Below, piece after piece: positions 13,462 through 21,387 of a DNA stretch of 64,000 nucleotides. Origin of the DNA: Acidaminococcus fermentans_A (GTDB lineage Bacteria > Bacillota > Negativicutes > Acidaminococcales > Acidaminococcaceae); contig NZ_JBQOUY010000005.1 of NCBI RefSeq assembly GCF_052216985.1, positions 1-64,000 on the forward strand, in the 5' to 3' direction. The position numbers and the translations under genes are program-made. Position 1 is the stretch's first letter. Every line of letters starts with the position of its first letter. The notes under the pieces were generated by a model that saw nothing but the letters and a program-made list of their open reading frames with translations, had not been told where the DNA came from and ran no database searches.

Positions 13462-14315
13462 CCCACCACCTTAACTGTCAGTATGACTTCTGCATTTGTC
13501 TCTGAAGATTCTGCCAGATAAGAATATAAAGCATCCGATATTTCCCCAATCATTATGACCCCCAGATCATCATCTTTCTCATAGAACAATTCTGTGGTAT
13601 CCGATATTCCTGTCCCTGTCGTAAGTTCAACTTTGCAACCTGCATATCGTTTTTCTTCATCCAACAGGAACAGCAGCCCTTTACGGCTTCCATTTTCCAG
13701 AGCCCCCACGCCGACTATCTTAGGGCTTTCCGGGGATTGCTTCGTCGTCATAAGCATATGGCCAGTCAGCCACTGCGTGCCCTGTCCCGTCATCGTAAGG
13801 CTTACATCTGTAAAAGGAACAGTGGGAATCGGGGCGGCGTCGGTTGCACTGACAATCATGCCATTACTGATGGGTGCCGATATATAAGCAAGTTGAGGAT
13901 TGGTACTGCTGTTTTCCTGCTCTTCCCCGTTGATAGTGATTTTCCCCGCATAATAATCGGTATCTGCTTTCAAGTTGATGCTCAAGGTATCCTGATACGT
14001 TGTAGCATATACGGTATTTCCATCTGAGTCTGTTTGTGAGGATAACTCCGGATGGTTGCAGGTAAGCGTAATGGTCTGATGCTCTTTTTGAATCAGGGTT
14101 ATCGTCTTTCGTGCATCTGCCTGTGACAGGTCAGCCGTCCCCGTCACCAGTTCACCCTCTGAAGTATAAAACTTTTTCCCCTTAGCCACATCGGCGGCTT
14201 TCGCCGTTGTGTCAGACACTTCGCAGAACCGTGCCCTGCCGCCTTTTTTTAGGGGAATCAGGATGGATGGCACTTCGCTGTAACTGGCTCCGGCTATCGT
14301 CACATTTACCTTCAT
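13458..14315 (-). CDS. Tail-fibre-tip or virion surface protein, 285 residues
   Basis: The first 65 residues are paralogous to the start of the neighbouring 168-residue protein: a short beta strand, 'Y.EVP', 'IPL..G..A.F', then 'T..A.A.DV..GK.....G..V.GT'. The rest is beta-rich with many Thr and Ser and lacks catalytic motifs. It sits after the fibre genes and before the holin. Such repeats of a glycine-rich 'GK...G..V.G' unit are common in phage adhesin tips. Confidence 0.6.
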   Translation of the reverse strand: MKVNVTIAGASYSEVPSILIPLKKGGRARFCEVSDTTAKAADVAKGKKFYTSEGELVTGTADLSQADARKTITLIQKEHQTITLTCNHPELSSQTDSDGNTVYATTYQDTLSINLKADTDYYAGKITINGEEQENSSTNPQLAYISAPISNGMIVSATDAAPIPTVPFTDVSLTMTGQGTQWLTGHMLMTTKQSPESPKIVGVGALENGSRKGLLFLLDEEKRYAGCKVELTTGTGISDTTELFYEKDDDLGVIMIGEISDALYSYLAESSETNAEVILTVKVVG

Positions 14316-14327
14316 GGCCTTCCCTCC

Positions 14328-14834
14328 TTACTCGACAGTCAGGATTTTCGTCAGGCTGTCCTGGGAAACGGAAACGGTCGTCAGACTGCCCGTCACCTTG
14401 GTACCATTGATGTAGGCCGTCTTACCGCTGACAATCGTCCCCGCGGCGGCGGTGGCATCACTGGTATCGACTACGCTGGACTTGCCGCTGATGCCGAGGA
14501 CCGTCACCCCGGACTTGATGTTCCCGCTGACCAGCTTGGCCTGTTCCTCGCTGCTGATGCGGACTGCCCCTTTGCCGTTATGGAACCCGGCCGGGATGGT
14601 ATACGTGCCATCGGCCTTGCTGATACTGCCGCTGATGGCTCCGTTATTGGGCATGGAACCCGCGACGAAGCCGTTCCCGATAAAAGCGGATTTTCCCGTC
14701 AGGATATCGCCCGATGCCGCCGCAGCCCCGGTCGTATCATAAAAGACAGCTGTCCCCTGCCCTTCTGCCAAAGGGATGGAAACCTGCGGCACTTCCGCAT
14801 ACACGACCGAATTGATTTTTACGTTTTTCGCCAT
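14328..14834 (-). CDS. Tail-fibre-tip or virion surface protein, 168 residues
   Basis: It contains two copies of the 'D(T/S)..A.AAxGxI.(T/S)GK.A.I.G..V.GS' module (about 33-62 and 120-150), separated by a segment with 'GTYTIPAGFHNGKGAV', a loop frequent in fibre tips. The N-terminus matches the 285-residue neighbour, so the two genes arose by duplication. It probably lies on the outer end of the tail fibre. Confidence 0.6.
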   Translation of the reverse strand: MAKNVKINSVVYAEVPQVSIPLAEGQGTAVFYDTTGAAAASGDILTGKSAFIGNGFVAGSMPNNGAISGSISKADGTYTIPAGFHNGKGAVRISSEEQAKLVSGNIKSGVTVLGISGKSSVVDTSDATAAAGTIVSGKTAYINGTKVTGSLTTVSVSQDSLTKILTVE

Positions 14835-14847
14835 GTTGATTGCTCCT

Positions 14848-15060
14848 TTACTCGACTTTCAACTCATAGCCATTAAAGCTGATTCTGCCATAGTTCGACG
14901 GGATGGCAGCTACCGTCACCCGGGAAAGGGCCGCATGACCGCTGTCAGCGGTGACGACCTGTTCCTCGTCGGATGGGACGATACATCTTTCCTGAAAGTC
15001 CCCGGAAGGGGCCTGGGGCATGGAAAGAATGCCGACAAGGTTGTTCCCCTTATGTGCCAT
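14848..15060 (-). CDS. Small phage structural protein, 70 residues
   Basis: A short beta-rich protein between the fibre-tip genes and the 121-residue gene, whose end it overlaps by 11 bases. It ends 'PSNYGRISFNGYELKVE', a strand pattern often seen at the ends of fibre-associated proteins. No specific family recognised. Confidence 0.55.
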   Translation of the reverse strand: MAHKGNNLVGILSMPQAPSGDFQERCIVPSDEEQVVTADSGHAALSRVTVAAIPSNYGRISFNGYELKVE

Positions 15061-15415
15061 TGTCCGTCACGCCCCTTTCCAGGAAAAAAGGCCGGGGCGG
15101 AATAAGGGTATCGGTGTATCCGTTCTCCCGCACCAGCTCCACATCATAGATATAACGGCCGCAGGGAAGGTTCCGGGTATCGTCCGGCCAGAAAACCAGG
15201 AAGCACGCCGCCCCTTCCTGCCGGATGCCCTGTTCCAGTGTCTTGGTCAGGACAGGCTTTTCATCGGCAAAGTTTTGTTTCAGCGTGAACGCCAGCTCAT
15301 CGTGCTTTCCAGGGATGAAAGGTTCCCCCGTCACACGGTCGCAAATGACCAGGCGGATTTCTGCCGAATCACCCCTCACAAGGCGGATCCGGTTCTGCAC
15401 TACAGAGAAGCTCAT
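15050..15415 (-). CDS. Phage baseplate/fibre-associated protein, 121 residues
   Basis: A beta-rich protein opening 'VVQNRIRLVRGDSAEIRLVI', resembling the N-terminal domain of BppU-type baseplate upper proteins and similar immunoglobulin-like adaptors ('RGD.....L.I.D..G.P'). A GGGGGG lies 6 bases before ATG 15415; the in-frame ATG at 15421 would have no spacing. It probably joins receptor-binding parts to the baseplate. Confidence 0.5.
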   Translation of the reverse strand: MSFSVVQNRIRLVRGDSAEIRLVICDRVTGEPFIPGKHDELAFTLKQNFADEKPVLTKTLEQGIRQEGAACFLVFWPDDTRNLPCGRYIYDVELVRENGYTDTLIPPRPFFLERGVTDNGT

Positions 15416-15684
15416 TTCCATCCCCCCTGTTCCGGCTGCCGCTGTTCCATGGCATCCAGTCTGCGGTGGGCATGTTCTGCCAGGGCTTCCACCCGGGACA
15501 GCCGTTCCGCCATCTTCTGCCGCTTGGCTTCCGTATCCGACAGCTGGCGGCGAAGTTCTGCGATACAGTCCCGGAGGCTCCGCACCGATTCATTCAGCGG
15601 CTTGATGACGCTGAAATTAAAGATGACGCCGCAGAGCATCAGGACCGATACCAAGGATGCGGCCATCTGTAACCATTCAGCCAT
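15412..15684 (-). CDS. Small membrane protein with coiled coil, 90 residues
   Basis: One N-terminal membrane segment (about 6-26) is followed by a long Arg/Glu-rich coiled coil (about 32-80) with heptad spacing. ATG 15684 is preceded by GGAGG at 8 bases. Its topology matches small phage proteins of spanin, antiholin or DUF2730 type. Its place between fibre genes and lysis genes would suit a role in envelope disruption. Confidence 0.55.
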   Translation of the reverse strand: MAEWLQMAASLVSVLMLCGVIFNFSVIKPLNESVRSLRDCIAELRRQLSDTEAKRQKMAERLSRVEALAEHAHRRLDAMEQRQPEQGGWK

Positions 15685-15696
15685 ATTCCTCACCTC

Positions 15697-16680
15697 CTAG
15701 CCTGTCCGCTGGAACATGTACACGACGATGGACGGCTGCATGTTGTTGTGCGGCTGGCCACCACCCGTCCGGGAAAGGCTGTGGGAATGATTCCCATCCC
15801 AGGAGGTATGCCCGTCCACCTGATTCCCATGCCAGCAACCGTCGCCATAACCTACGGCAACAGGTGCATCATTGCCTTCACAGGCATCCCACTGGAAGTT
15901 GCGCGGCAATGACCCGCAGGACCAGTGACGATGATTTCCGCTGTCTCCGACTGTATGGCCATGAGCCGGAGTTTCTGGAATCGTAAGGTTGTGCTTCTCC
16001 TCACCCAGCTTGTCCCCGGCCTTGTACATGGTTCCGCTGTCTGCTGCTCCGGCCCCGATCAGGCAACGTCCCATGGCAAAGGCCACCCAGGTCGTCCCGG
16101 GCCAGTATGTCGCGGGATTCTTCCCGTCCGTAGAAATGTAGATGGCATTGACAGGGAACGGGCATGCCTGGATCTTGGCCACGGCTTCCTCGTCCATATC
16201 GGCGTAGGTGACCTTGCCCCAGCTGCCGTTGCTGTGCAGGACGGTATTCAGCTTCCCAGCAGAAGGTGACGGGACCATACCGCTCTGGCCTGCCGTCTTT
16301 TCGCCGCAGCCGCTGAAATCTGGCAGTGTAATATCCTTCGTGCCATCAAAGACAACCCGGTGAATCTTCCGCCCCGTCTGCAGCTTCGACGCACTGGCCG
16401 CATTGCCGCTGATGCCAGTTGCGTGGGCATTGGCGTCCGTCAGATGGGCATTGATGTCGGCAGCCGTAGCGGAAATCCGCTCATAGAGCCGGGCATCATT
16501 GCTGACCAGCTGGGACACGGTCTTGTTCTGCTGGTTGAATACAACCGGGTCTTCCGAAAGATACTGTGGGAAAAGCACATCATAATCCAGCGTATTCTCC
16601 ACCGCTTCTGTGGGCCGGACTTCCTGTCCGGCACGGTCCGGGAAGTCGGCAGACCATTTCTCTTTGCTGTAATCATCCAT
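15697..16680 (-). CDS. Tail fibre with collar-type tip, 327 residues
   Basis: The N-terminal half is helical and alanine-rich. The C-terminal half carries the His-rich tip typical of baseplate or fibre proteins: 'PAHGHTVG', 'GNHSHSLS', and a final 'QPHNNMQPSIVVYMFQRTG'. This histidine pattern coordinates metal ions in trimeric tips of phage short fibres. It likely binds the host surface. The overlap with the DUF2313-type gene upstream (8 bases) places it in the baseplate operon. Confidence 0.8.
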   Translation of the reverse strand: MDDYSKEKWSADFPDRAGQEVRPTEAVENTLDYDVLFPQYLSEDPVVFNQQNKTVSQLVSNDARLYERISATAADINAHLTDANAHATGISGNAASASKLQTGRKIHRVVFDGTKDITLPDFSGCGEKTAGQSGMVPSPSAGKLNTVLHSNGSWGKVTYADMDEEAVAKIQACPFPVNAIYISTDGKNPATYWPGTTWVAFAMGRCLIGAGAADSGTMYKAGDKLGEEKHNLTIPETPAHGHTVGDSGNHRHWSCGSLPRNFQWDACEGNDAPVAVGYGDGCWHGNQVDGHTSWDGNHSHSLSRTGGGQPHNNMQPSIVVYMFQRTG

Positions 16681-17239
16681 TTATCATCACTCCTTTCTTG
16701 GATACGATGGTTGCCGTCGAGAAGGTAGCTTCTCCGTTCCAGTGAATCTTGCCATTCCAGGAATAACCCAGGTAGATGGCGTATCCCAGATGGGCCGGCT
16801 TGTAGATGTTGAGCTGCGTGATGAGCTTCTGCAAGATCGTGGTATCTTTGTCGTTCATGATGCAGTACACCTTGAAGTAATACTCCTCATTGACTTCCTC
16901 GATATGGCCGACACTGTAGAGATTGATGATGGAGTTCATGAAATCTTTTGTAGACACATCCACGTGCTGCAGCTTGAAGAGAATCCGCTGCCTGCGGAAT
17001 TCGTCACTATCTCCGTCACTGGGCTTGATGCCCAGGAACGATTCATAAAGCGGCAGCGCCCAGGTGGCGGTGTTCACGAAGAAGTTGTCCGCCAGGTCCT
17101 GCAGAGCCAGGCGCAGACGGTCATGCTCCTCATTGCAGGTTTCTGCCGCGCAATGGAACATCGGGTCTTTGGATAAGAAATTCGGCAAATACTTCAGGAT
17201 ATCCATCCGGCTCTGCCGCATCCAGTCATTGGCTGACAA
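16673..17239 (-). CDS. Baseplate protein, YmfQ/Mu gp48-like (DUF2313)
   Basis: A 188-residue protein that opens with the helical 'YLPNFLSKDP' stretch typical of the family and is encoded directly after the baseplate J gene, as in Mu and PBSX-like phages. Mu gp48 helps complete the central baseplate hub. It overlaps both neighbours by a few bases, so translation is coupled. Confidence 0.75.
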   Translation of the reverse strand: MSANDWMRQSRMDILKYLPNFLSKDPMFHCAAETCNEEHDRLRLALQDLADNFFVNTATWALPLYESFLGIKPSDGDSDEFRRQRILFKLQHVDVSTKDFMNSIINLYSVGHIEEVNEEYYFKVYCIMNDKDTTILQKLITQLNIYKPAHLGYAIYLGYSWNGKIHWNGEATFSTATIVSKKGVMING

Positions 17240-18293
17240 GGTTCAGCACCACCTTCCCTGCCACGGGGATCTGCTCGTTCGTCAGTTCCACGTTGGCCGC
17301 TTTTCCATTAAGCTTCAAATCCTTATAATCCGTAATGCCGCTGATGGAAAGGAGGAGTTTCCCCATCTGGGCCAGGCTGACATAAGAAAGCGTGAAGCCC
17401 GTCTGCTTGAGATAGGCTGTCATGGCTGCCTTTACGGCATCGGGGCTGGCTGTGCCATAGACATCTGCCGTCAAATCAACGGATAATGGCGCCGGCGAAA
17501 CGACGGTCACGGTCGCACCGATAGGCCGCTGGCTTTCGATGTAGTCATAGACCTCCTGGATCAGTTCAGCCGATGCCGATTCATTCTCTGCCGTGACGAT
17601 GATGACCTTCACCGTGCCATTGCCCTGCCAGAGCGGGATGACTTTGCAGTTCCCGACGCCATCGACAGACATGGCCCAGTCACGATAATGATTGGCATTG
17701 CCCGAAGTAATGGGCTGGCGCACCCGGAACAGGAGCCGGGCAAGGAGTGCGGCATCCGTTTCTTCATCCGCCCCATCGGAGCATTTCTTATGGTTAACGA
17801 CCGCCGAGACATTCGGGATGGAATAGGGGATTTCCGTAATCGTTCCTTCGGCCACATTGCCAGTCGCTCCGGCATCGGCAGCTTCCACAGGAATCGTAAC
17901 CTCGGCGGCACCGGCAGGAATGGTGGCCGACTCCAGGGTGTAAAAGCGCCGGCCGTCTTTTGTCTGGAAGAGACTGCTGCGGATGATATAGGCCCCTGCC
18001 ATCCCTGTCACCGTGACTTCTCCTTTTGCTTTGACGGCCTTCTTGCGATCGACGCCAAATTCCGCTGCCCGCAGCGTCAGGTAGTCGCCCCAGGACGTTT
18101 CGGCAAAGGCCGCGTCGCGCAACATGGCCATCTCGGCATAGCTGCTCTCAAATTCCACAGCATTGGCGTCGATCAGGTCGCGGGCAAAGGTGCCTTCCAT
18201 GGTACTTTGCTCTTTTTCCGTAATGGTGTGCAGGGTTTGGGCCATGCGGCTCTCAATCACATCTTTGGTCTGTGCATCAAATAAATTGCTCAT
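17226..18293 (-). CDS. Baseplate assembly protein J (Mu gp47/XkdT-like)
   Basis: A 355-residue wedge protein. The 'PAGAAEVTIPVEAADAGATGNVAEGTI' region and 'VRQPITSGNANHYRDWAMSV'-type segment are characteristic of the baseplate J family ('GNV..G.I' and 'S.G....Y..WA...GV'). It builds the ring of wedges around the hub that triggers sheath contraction. Its presence with a sheath gene proves a contractile tail. Confidence 0.88.
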   Translation of the reverse strand: MSNLFDAQTKDVIESRMAQTLHTITEKEQSTMEGTFARDLIDANAVEFESSYAEMAMLRDAAFAETSWGDYLTLRAAEFGVDRKKAVKAKGEVTVTGMAGAYIIRSSLFQTKDGRRFYTLESATIPAGAAEVTIPVEAADAGATGNVAEGTITEIPYSIPNVSAVVNHKKCSDGADEETDAALLARLLFRVRQPITSGNANHYRDWAMSVDGVGNCKVIPLWQGNGTVKVIIVTAENESASAELIQEVYDYIESQRPIGATVTVVSPAPLSVDLTADVYGTASPDAVKAAMTAYLKQTGFTLSYVSLAQMGKLLLSISGITDYKDLKLNGKAANVELTNEQIPVAGKVVLNLVSQ

Positions 18294-18739
18294 GCCTCGC
18301 TCCTTCCTGCCGTCACGGTCAATGATTCGTCACTGTAAATGGAAGTGACGTCAACCGTAATGGCCAAATCATCCCGTTCCCGCTTCTCCACCTCGATATG
18401 GTTAATGCGGGCAATGTATGGATTCACCATCAATCCCTCACGGATATTCTGGCAAATCCTGTCTGCCGTATACTGGCTGTTTGGCGCTCTCCCCTGATAC
18501 GGCTCGATGGTAATGCCATAGCTGTCATCATAGGCCAAGTAGCGATACCGCTCGGTGAGGATTGCCTTATAAATCCAGACCTTGAGGGCTTCATTTTCTG
18601 TCACCATCAGGTTCTGGCCTTTTTCATCGTAGCGGAAGCACTGCTTATCAAAGTCATAGCCGTATTCTACGAAAAGAGGCAGCGACTCATTCCGGTTCGC
18701 TGCCTGGATGCTGTTCATTGCTACAAAAGGATCAGCCAT
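18290..18739 (-). CDS. Baseplate wedge protein, XkdS/gp46-like (DUF2634)
   Basis: A 149-residue protein with the sequence type of the gp25-like/XkdS family: 'NEALKVWIYKAILTERYRYLAYDDSYG' followed by a small beta domain. ATG 18739 is chosen because GAGGA sits 9 bases upstream; earlier in-frame starts lie on the ribosome site. It is cotranscribed with baseplate J and overlaps it by 4 bases. Confidence 0.78.
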   Translation of the reverse strand: MADPFVAMNSIQAANRNESLPLFVEYGYDFDKQCFRYDEKGQNLMVTENEALKVWIYKAILTERYRYLAYDDSYGITIEPYQGRAPNSQYTADRICQNIREGLMVNPYIARINHIEVEKRERDDLAITVDVTSIYSDESLTVTAGRSEA

Positions 18740-19151
18740 GGCCATCAATCCTCACAATCTCATCCAAAATAATGTACTGCTGAATCCGGTCGTTGATGAG
18801 CATGGGCATGATGGCCACGTACATGCCGGGCTTTAGTGTATCCGTATAGATGACGGAATCGGTGTAGTCATTATCGATATCATGATTATGGGACTGGTAA
18901 GCCGCATCACCGCTGCCGCCGGCACGATTCTGTGTCGCCGATACCAGATGGCCTTTAGCTGTGCGGCCGTAGCCTGCCAGGAGATAATGGGAAATCCACA
19001 GCTCCTCTTTCGTCAGGACGATGCCATTGTAGCGGACCTTGATATCTGGCGGCGAGGCCAGGATCTGCCCGATTTGAATGTCCGGGCTGTTGCTGCTGCG
19101 GCTGACCTGCTCCATCAGATTCAGCAGGCTGATATACGGATTTTTCTGCAT
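18732..19151 (-). CDS. Tail protein, XkdR-like (DUF2577)
   Basis: A 139-residue protein found between hub and wedge genes in PBSX-type contractile phages. It has the family's 'GQILASPPDIKVRYNGIVLTKEELWIS' core and the 'PGMYVAIMPM' stretch. Function is structural, probably in hub or spike assembly. Confidence 0.75.
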   Translation of the reverse strand: MQKNPYISLLNLMEQVSRSSNSPDIQIGQILASPPDIKVRYNGIVLTKEELWISHYLLAGYGRTAKGHLVSATQNRAGGSGDAAYQSHNHDIDNDYTDSVIYTDTLKPGMYVAIMPMLINDRIQQYIILDEIVRIDGHG

Positions 19152-19157
19152 CTCCTG

Positions 19158-20678
19158 TCACCCCCTCGATGTCTTGATGATGGTCGCCGGATAATAGTCG
19201 CTCCCCATATCGATGCTGCCTTCGTAGTGATGAAAACAGCCATAGACATGGGAGCTGTTGCCCCAGCAGCCGCCGCTTCCGTCATAGACGACGACATGCC
19301 AGTTCGGGTCCGGCTTGCTGTAGCGGTTGTACATGATGATGTCGCCCTTTTCGAGCTGCGACGGGTCATAAGGGATAGCCAGACCCTGCGCTTCGGCATC
19401 GGCCCGCAGCTGATCGCAGCCTTTCACGCCATTGTTATATTCCTGCGCTGCAAAAGGGGAATAGCCCGCCGCAGCGATGGTCGCCCGGTCGACACAGCCT
19501 TCTGAGCCATAGGGAGAAACGGTACCCTCGAAATTGGCCATACACGCATCGACCACACTGCTGCCAGCCATAGCGCCACCTGCAGAAACAGAAGATGTCG
19601 ATTTCGTTTCCGCTGGCGGCACATAGTCCGGGTTGGCATTGTACGATGTACTATCCAGTTCCTGTTTCTGCTCATCCAGCAGTTTGTTGAATACCAGATG
19701 CAGTTCCATCAGGTGCTTGCTGCCTTCGATTTTATGGCTGTCCGACTTGATGAAGAACTGCCCCTTGAGCTGTTCTTCCTGGACTGAGACAGAAAAACCG
19801 GCGATGCACTGGATATGACCGATGGCCCGGATGGACATGTCATGGGCGACGGTCTTCAGCATGGCCCTTGCCTGCGAAGCATCGTCCTGCTTGGGGTCGG
19901 CCTTGCAAATGGCCTGGATGAGACCGAATCGGTCGATATCCGTCTGATTGGGCAGTTCGCCTTTCGTCTGCCCGGCACTGTCGACGACGATGACCTTAGA
20001 AACCATGTCTTCGACCGACTCCGACACGGAAGCGCCGGTCAGGTTTGTCACATCGCTGATCAGGAAATCTTCCACCACCTGGTCGTTCATGCAGACCACG
20101 TTGAGCTTCCCTTCGGTCATGTAGATATGGTATCCCTTGCCATCCTGTGCGGATTGATAGGATAATGCCTGCTTGATAGCCTCCGTAGCCGAGATATCAT
20201 CGGCAATGAAATTGCAGGTGACGGACAGGTCGGGAATAGTCCCGGCCGGAATAGAAAAGTCATTGATGGTCTGGCGGATGGCGTCGGCCACTGTGACGTT
20301 CGTGTACTTCTTGGTTATGCGGGACTTGGCCAGATAGACGATATTGTCAAAGGCTGTAAAATGCATCACGGAAGAGCCGCTCTCCCGGCTGCGGCCAAAA
20401 ATACGTCCCTGGAACAGGTGGACAGTCTGCTGCGTCTTATCGTCAATGTGGATAAACAGCACCTCGTCCCCCAGTTCCAGTTCCGGATTCTGCCAAGATT
20501 TATCCCGTGTCGTATAGGCCAGGTCGAATTCCAGCCTGCGTCCGGCCTGCTCGACGTCCCCGGACCAAGTTGCACAAATCAGCCAGCCCGTAAGGTCTGC
20601 GTTCTCGGGCTTTTTCTGGCCTTCCGTCTGAGCATCCTCGGTATTGCTTTTCTTATTGATTCTTTGCAACTGGAACAT
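19158..20678 (-). CDS. Tail hub protein (XkdQ-like) with C-terminal peptidoglycan hydrolase domain
   Basis: A 506-residue fusion. The first about 330 residues match the XkdQ/late-control-D hub ('DEVLFIHI...LFQGRIFGRSR', 'VADAIRQTINDFSIPAG', 'ISDVTNLTGASVSESVEDM'), the ring that carries the spike. After a Ser/Pro linker (about 340-365) comes a CHAP/NlpC-like domain: a cysteine in 'EGCVDRATIAAAGYSPFA', then 'LEKGDIIMYN' and the histidine in 'NWHVVVYDGSGG'. This would cut host peptidoglycan during DNA injection. Start ATG 20678 lies 9 bases after AAAAGGA. Confidence 0.8.
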   Translation of the reverse strand: MFQLQRINKKSNTEDAQTEGQKKPENADLTGWLICATWSGDVEQAGRRLEFDLAYTTRDKSWQNPELELGDEVLFIHIDDKTQQTVHLFQGRIFGRSRESGSSVMHFTAFDNIVYLAKSRITKKYTNVTVADAIRQTINDFSIPAGTIPDLSVTCNFIADDISATEAIKQALSYQSAQDGKGYHIYMTEGKLNVVCMNDQVVEDFLISDVTNLTGASVSESVEDMVSKVIVVDSAGQTKGELPNQTDIDRFGLIQAICKADPKQDDASQARAMLKTVAHDMSIRAIGHIQCIAGFSVSVQEEQLKGQFFIKSDSHKIEGSKHLMELHLVFNKLLDEQKQELDSTSYNANPDYVPPAETKSTSSVSAGGAMAGSSVVDACMANFEGTVSPYGSEGCVDRATIAAAGYSPFAAQEYNNGVKGCDQLRADAEAQGLAIPYDPSQLEKGDIIMYNRYSKPDPNWHVVVYDGSGGCWGNSSHVYGCFHHYEGSIDMGSDYYPATIIKTSRG

Positions 20679-21387
20679 TTTCATCATTCCTTTTGAGGTT
20701 CATCGTCGTCAGGCGGATGATATCCCCGGGCGAAAGACCGCCGTTACGGACGATGCTGCGATAGATCTGGAACTTCGAGAACTGCTCATTGTTGAGCGTC
20801 ACCGATTTCCCCACGGCCCGGCCGATGACGTTGCCGATGCTGTCACCGGGATAATAGGTGATGTTCTTCTTCATCTTCGACCAGAACGATTCCGGCCGCT
20901 TCTTCAGCCCTGTCGCAGCATCGGTCTTTCCCGTCTCCGGTGCTGTGACGTAGCGGTACTCCGTCAGGCCCAGCTCGTAATAGACATCGCCGCTGCCGTC
21001 CTTTTCACCAAACTTGAAGGACGAAATCAGGCAGGGCATGGAAAGCGGCGTATCCGACACCGTCAGCTGACAGACGCTGTCACCGGTACGCATCGTTTCC
21101 AGTTGGGCGATGTATGTATAAGGCGCAAGGCCCATCATGGCAAAGGGATAATCCTGTGCTGGGAAAAATCCGGAAAGGGTCAGTGTCCTGAGTCCCGTCT
21201 TTCCCATCATGAGGTAGTCGCCGAAGTTATTGATGTTCACCGTGCCATGATTCGTATTGACAGATACCATCAGCTCCGAAGGCAGGACGGGAAAGACCAC
21301 CGCTGCCGATTCAGAAGAGAGAGAAATCGTGAGGGAAGATGCAGCCTGGCCGATGGCGTTCAACAGAGATGCTAAGAAAGAACTCAT
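20653..21387 (-). CDS. Tail protein with LysM-like end (XkdP-like)
   Basis: A 244-residue protein with a PBSX XkdP-type core ('FPVLPSELMVSVN', 'LMMGKTGLRTLTLSGFFPA'). Its C-terminal stretch 'ITYYPGDSIGNVIGRAVGKSV...GLSPGDIIRL' resembles a LysM repeat. It lies between tape measure and hub, as in PBSX, and overlaps the hub gene by 26 bases. It likely connects tube end and hub. Confidence 0.75.
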   Translation of the reverse strand: MSSFLASLLNAIGQAASSLTISLSSESAAVVFPVLPSELMVSVNTNHGTVNINNFGDYLMMGKTGLRTLTLSGFFPAQDYPFAMMGLAPYTYIAQLETMRTGDSVCQLTVSDTPLSMPCLISSFKFGEKDGSGDVYYELGLTEYRYVTAPETGKTDAATGLKKRPESFWSKMKKNITYYPGDSIGNVIGRAVGKSVTLNNEQFSKFQIYRSIVRNGGLSPGDIIRLTTMNLKRNDENVPVAKNQ

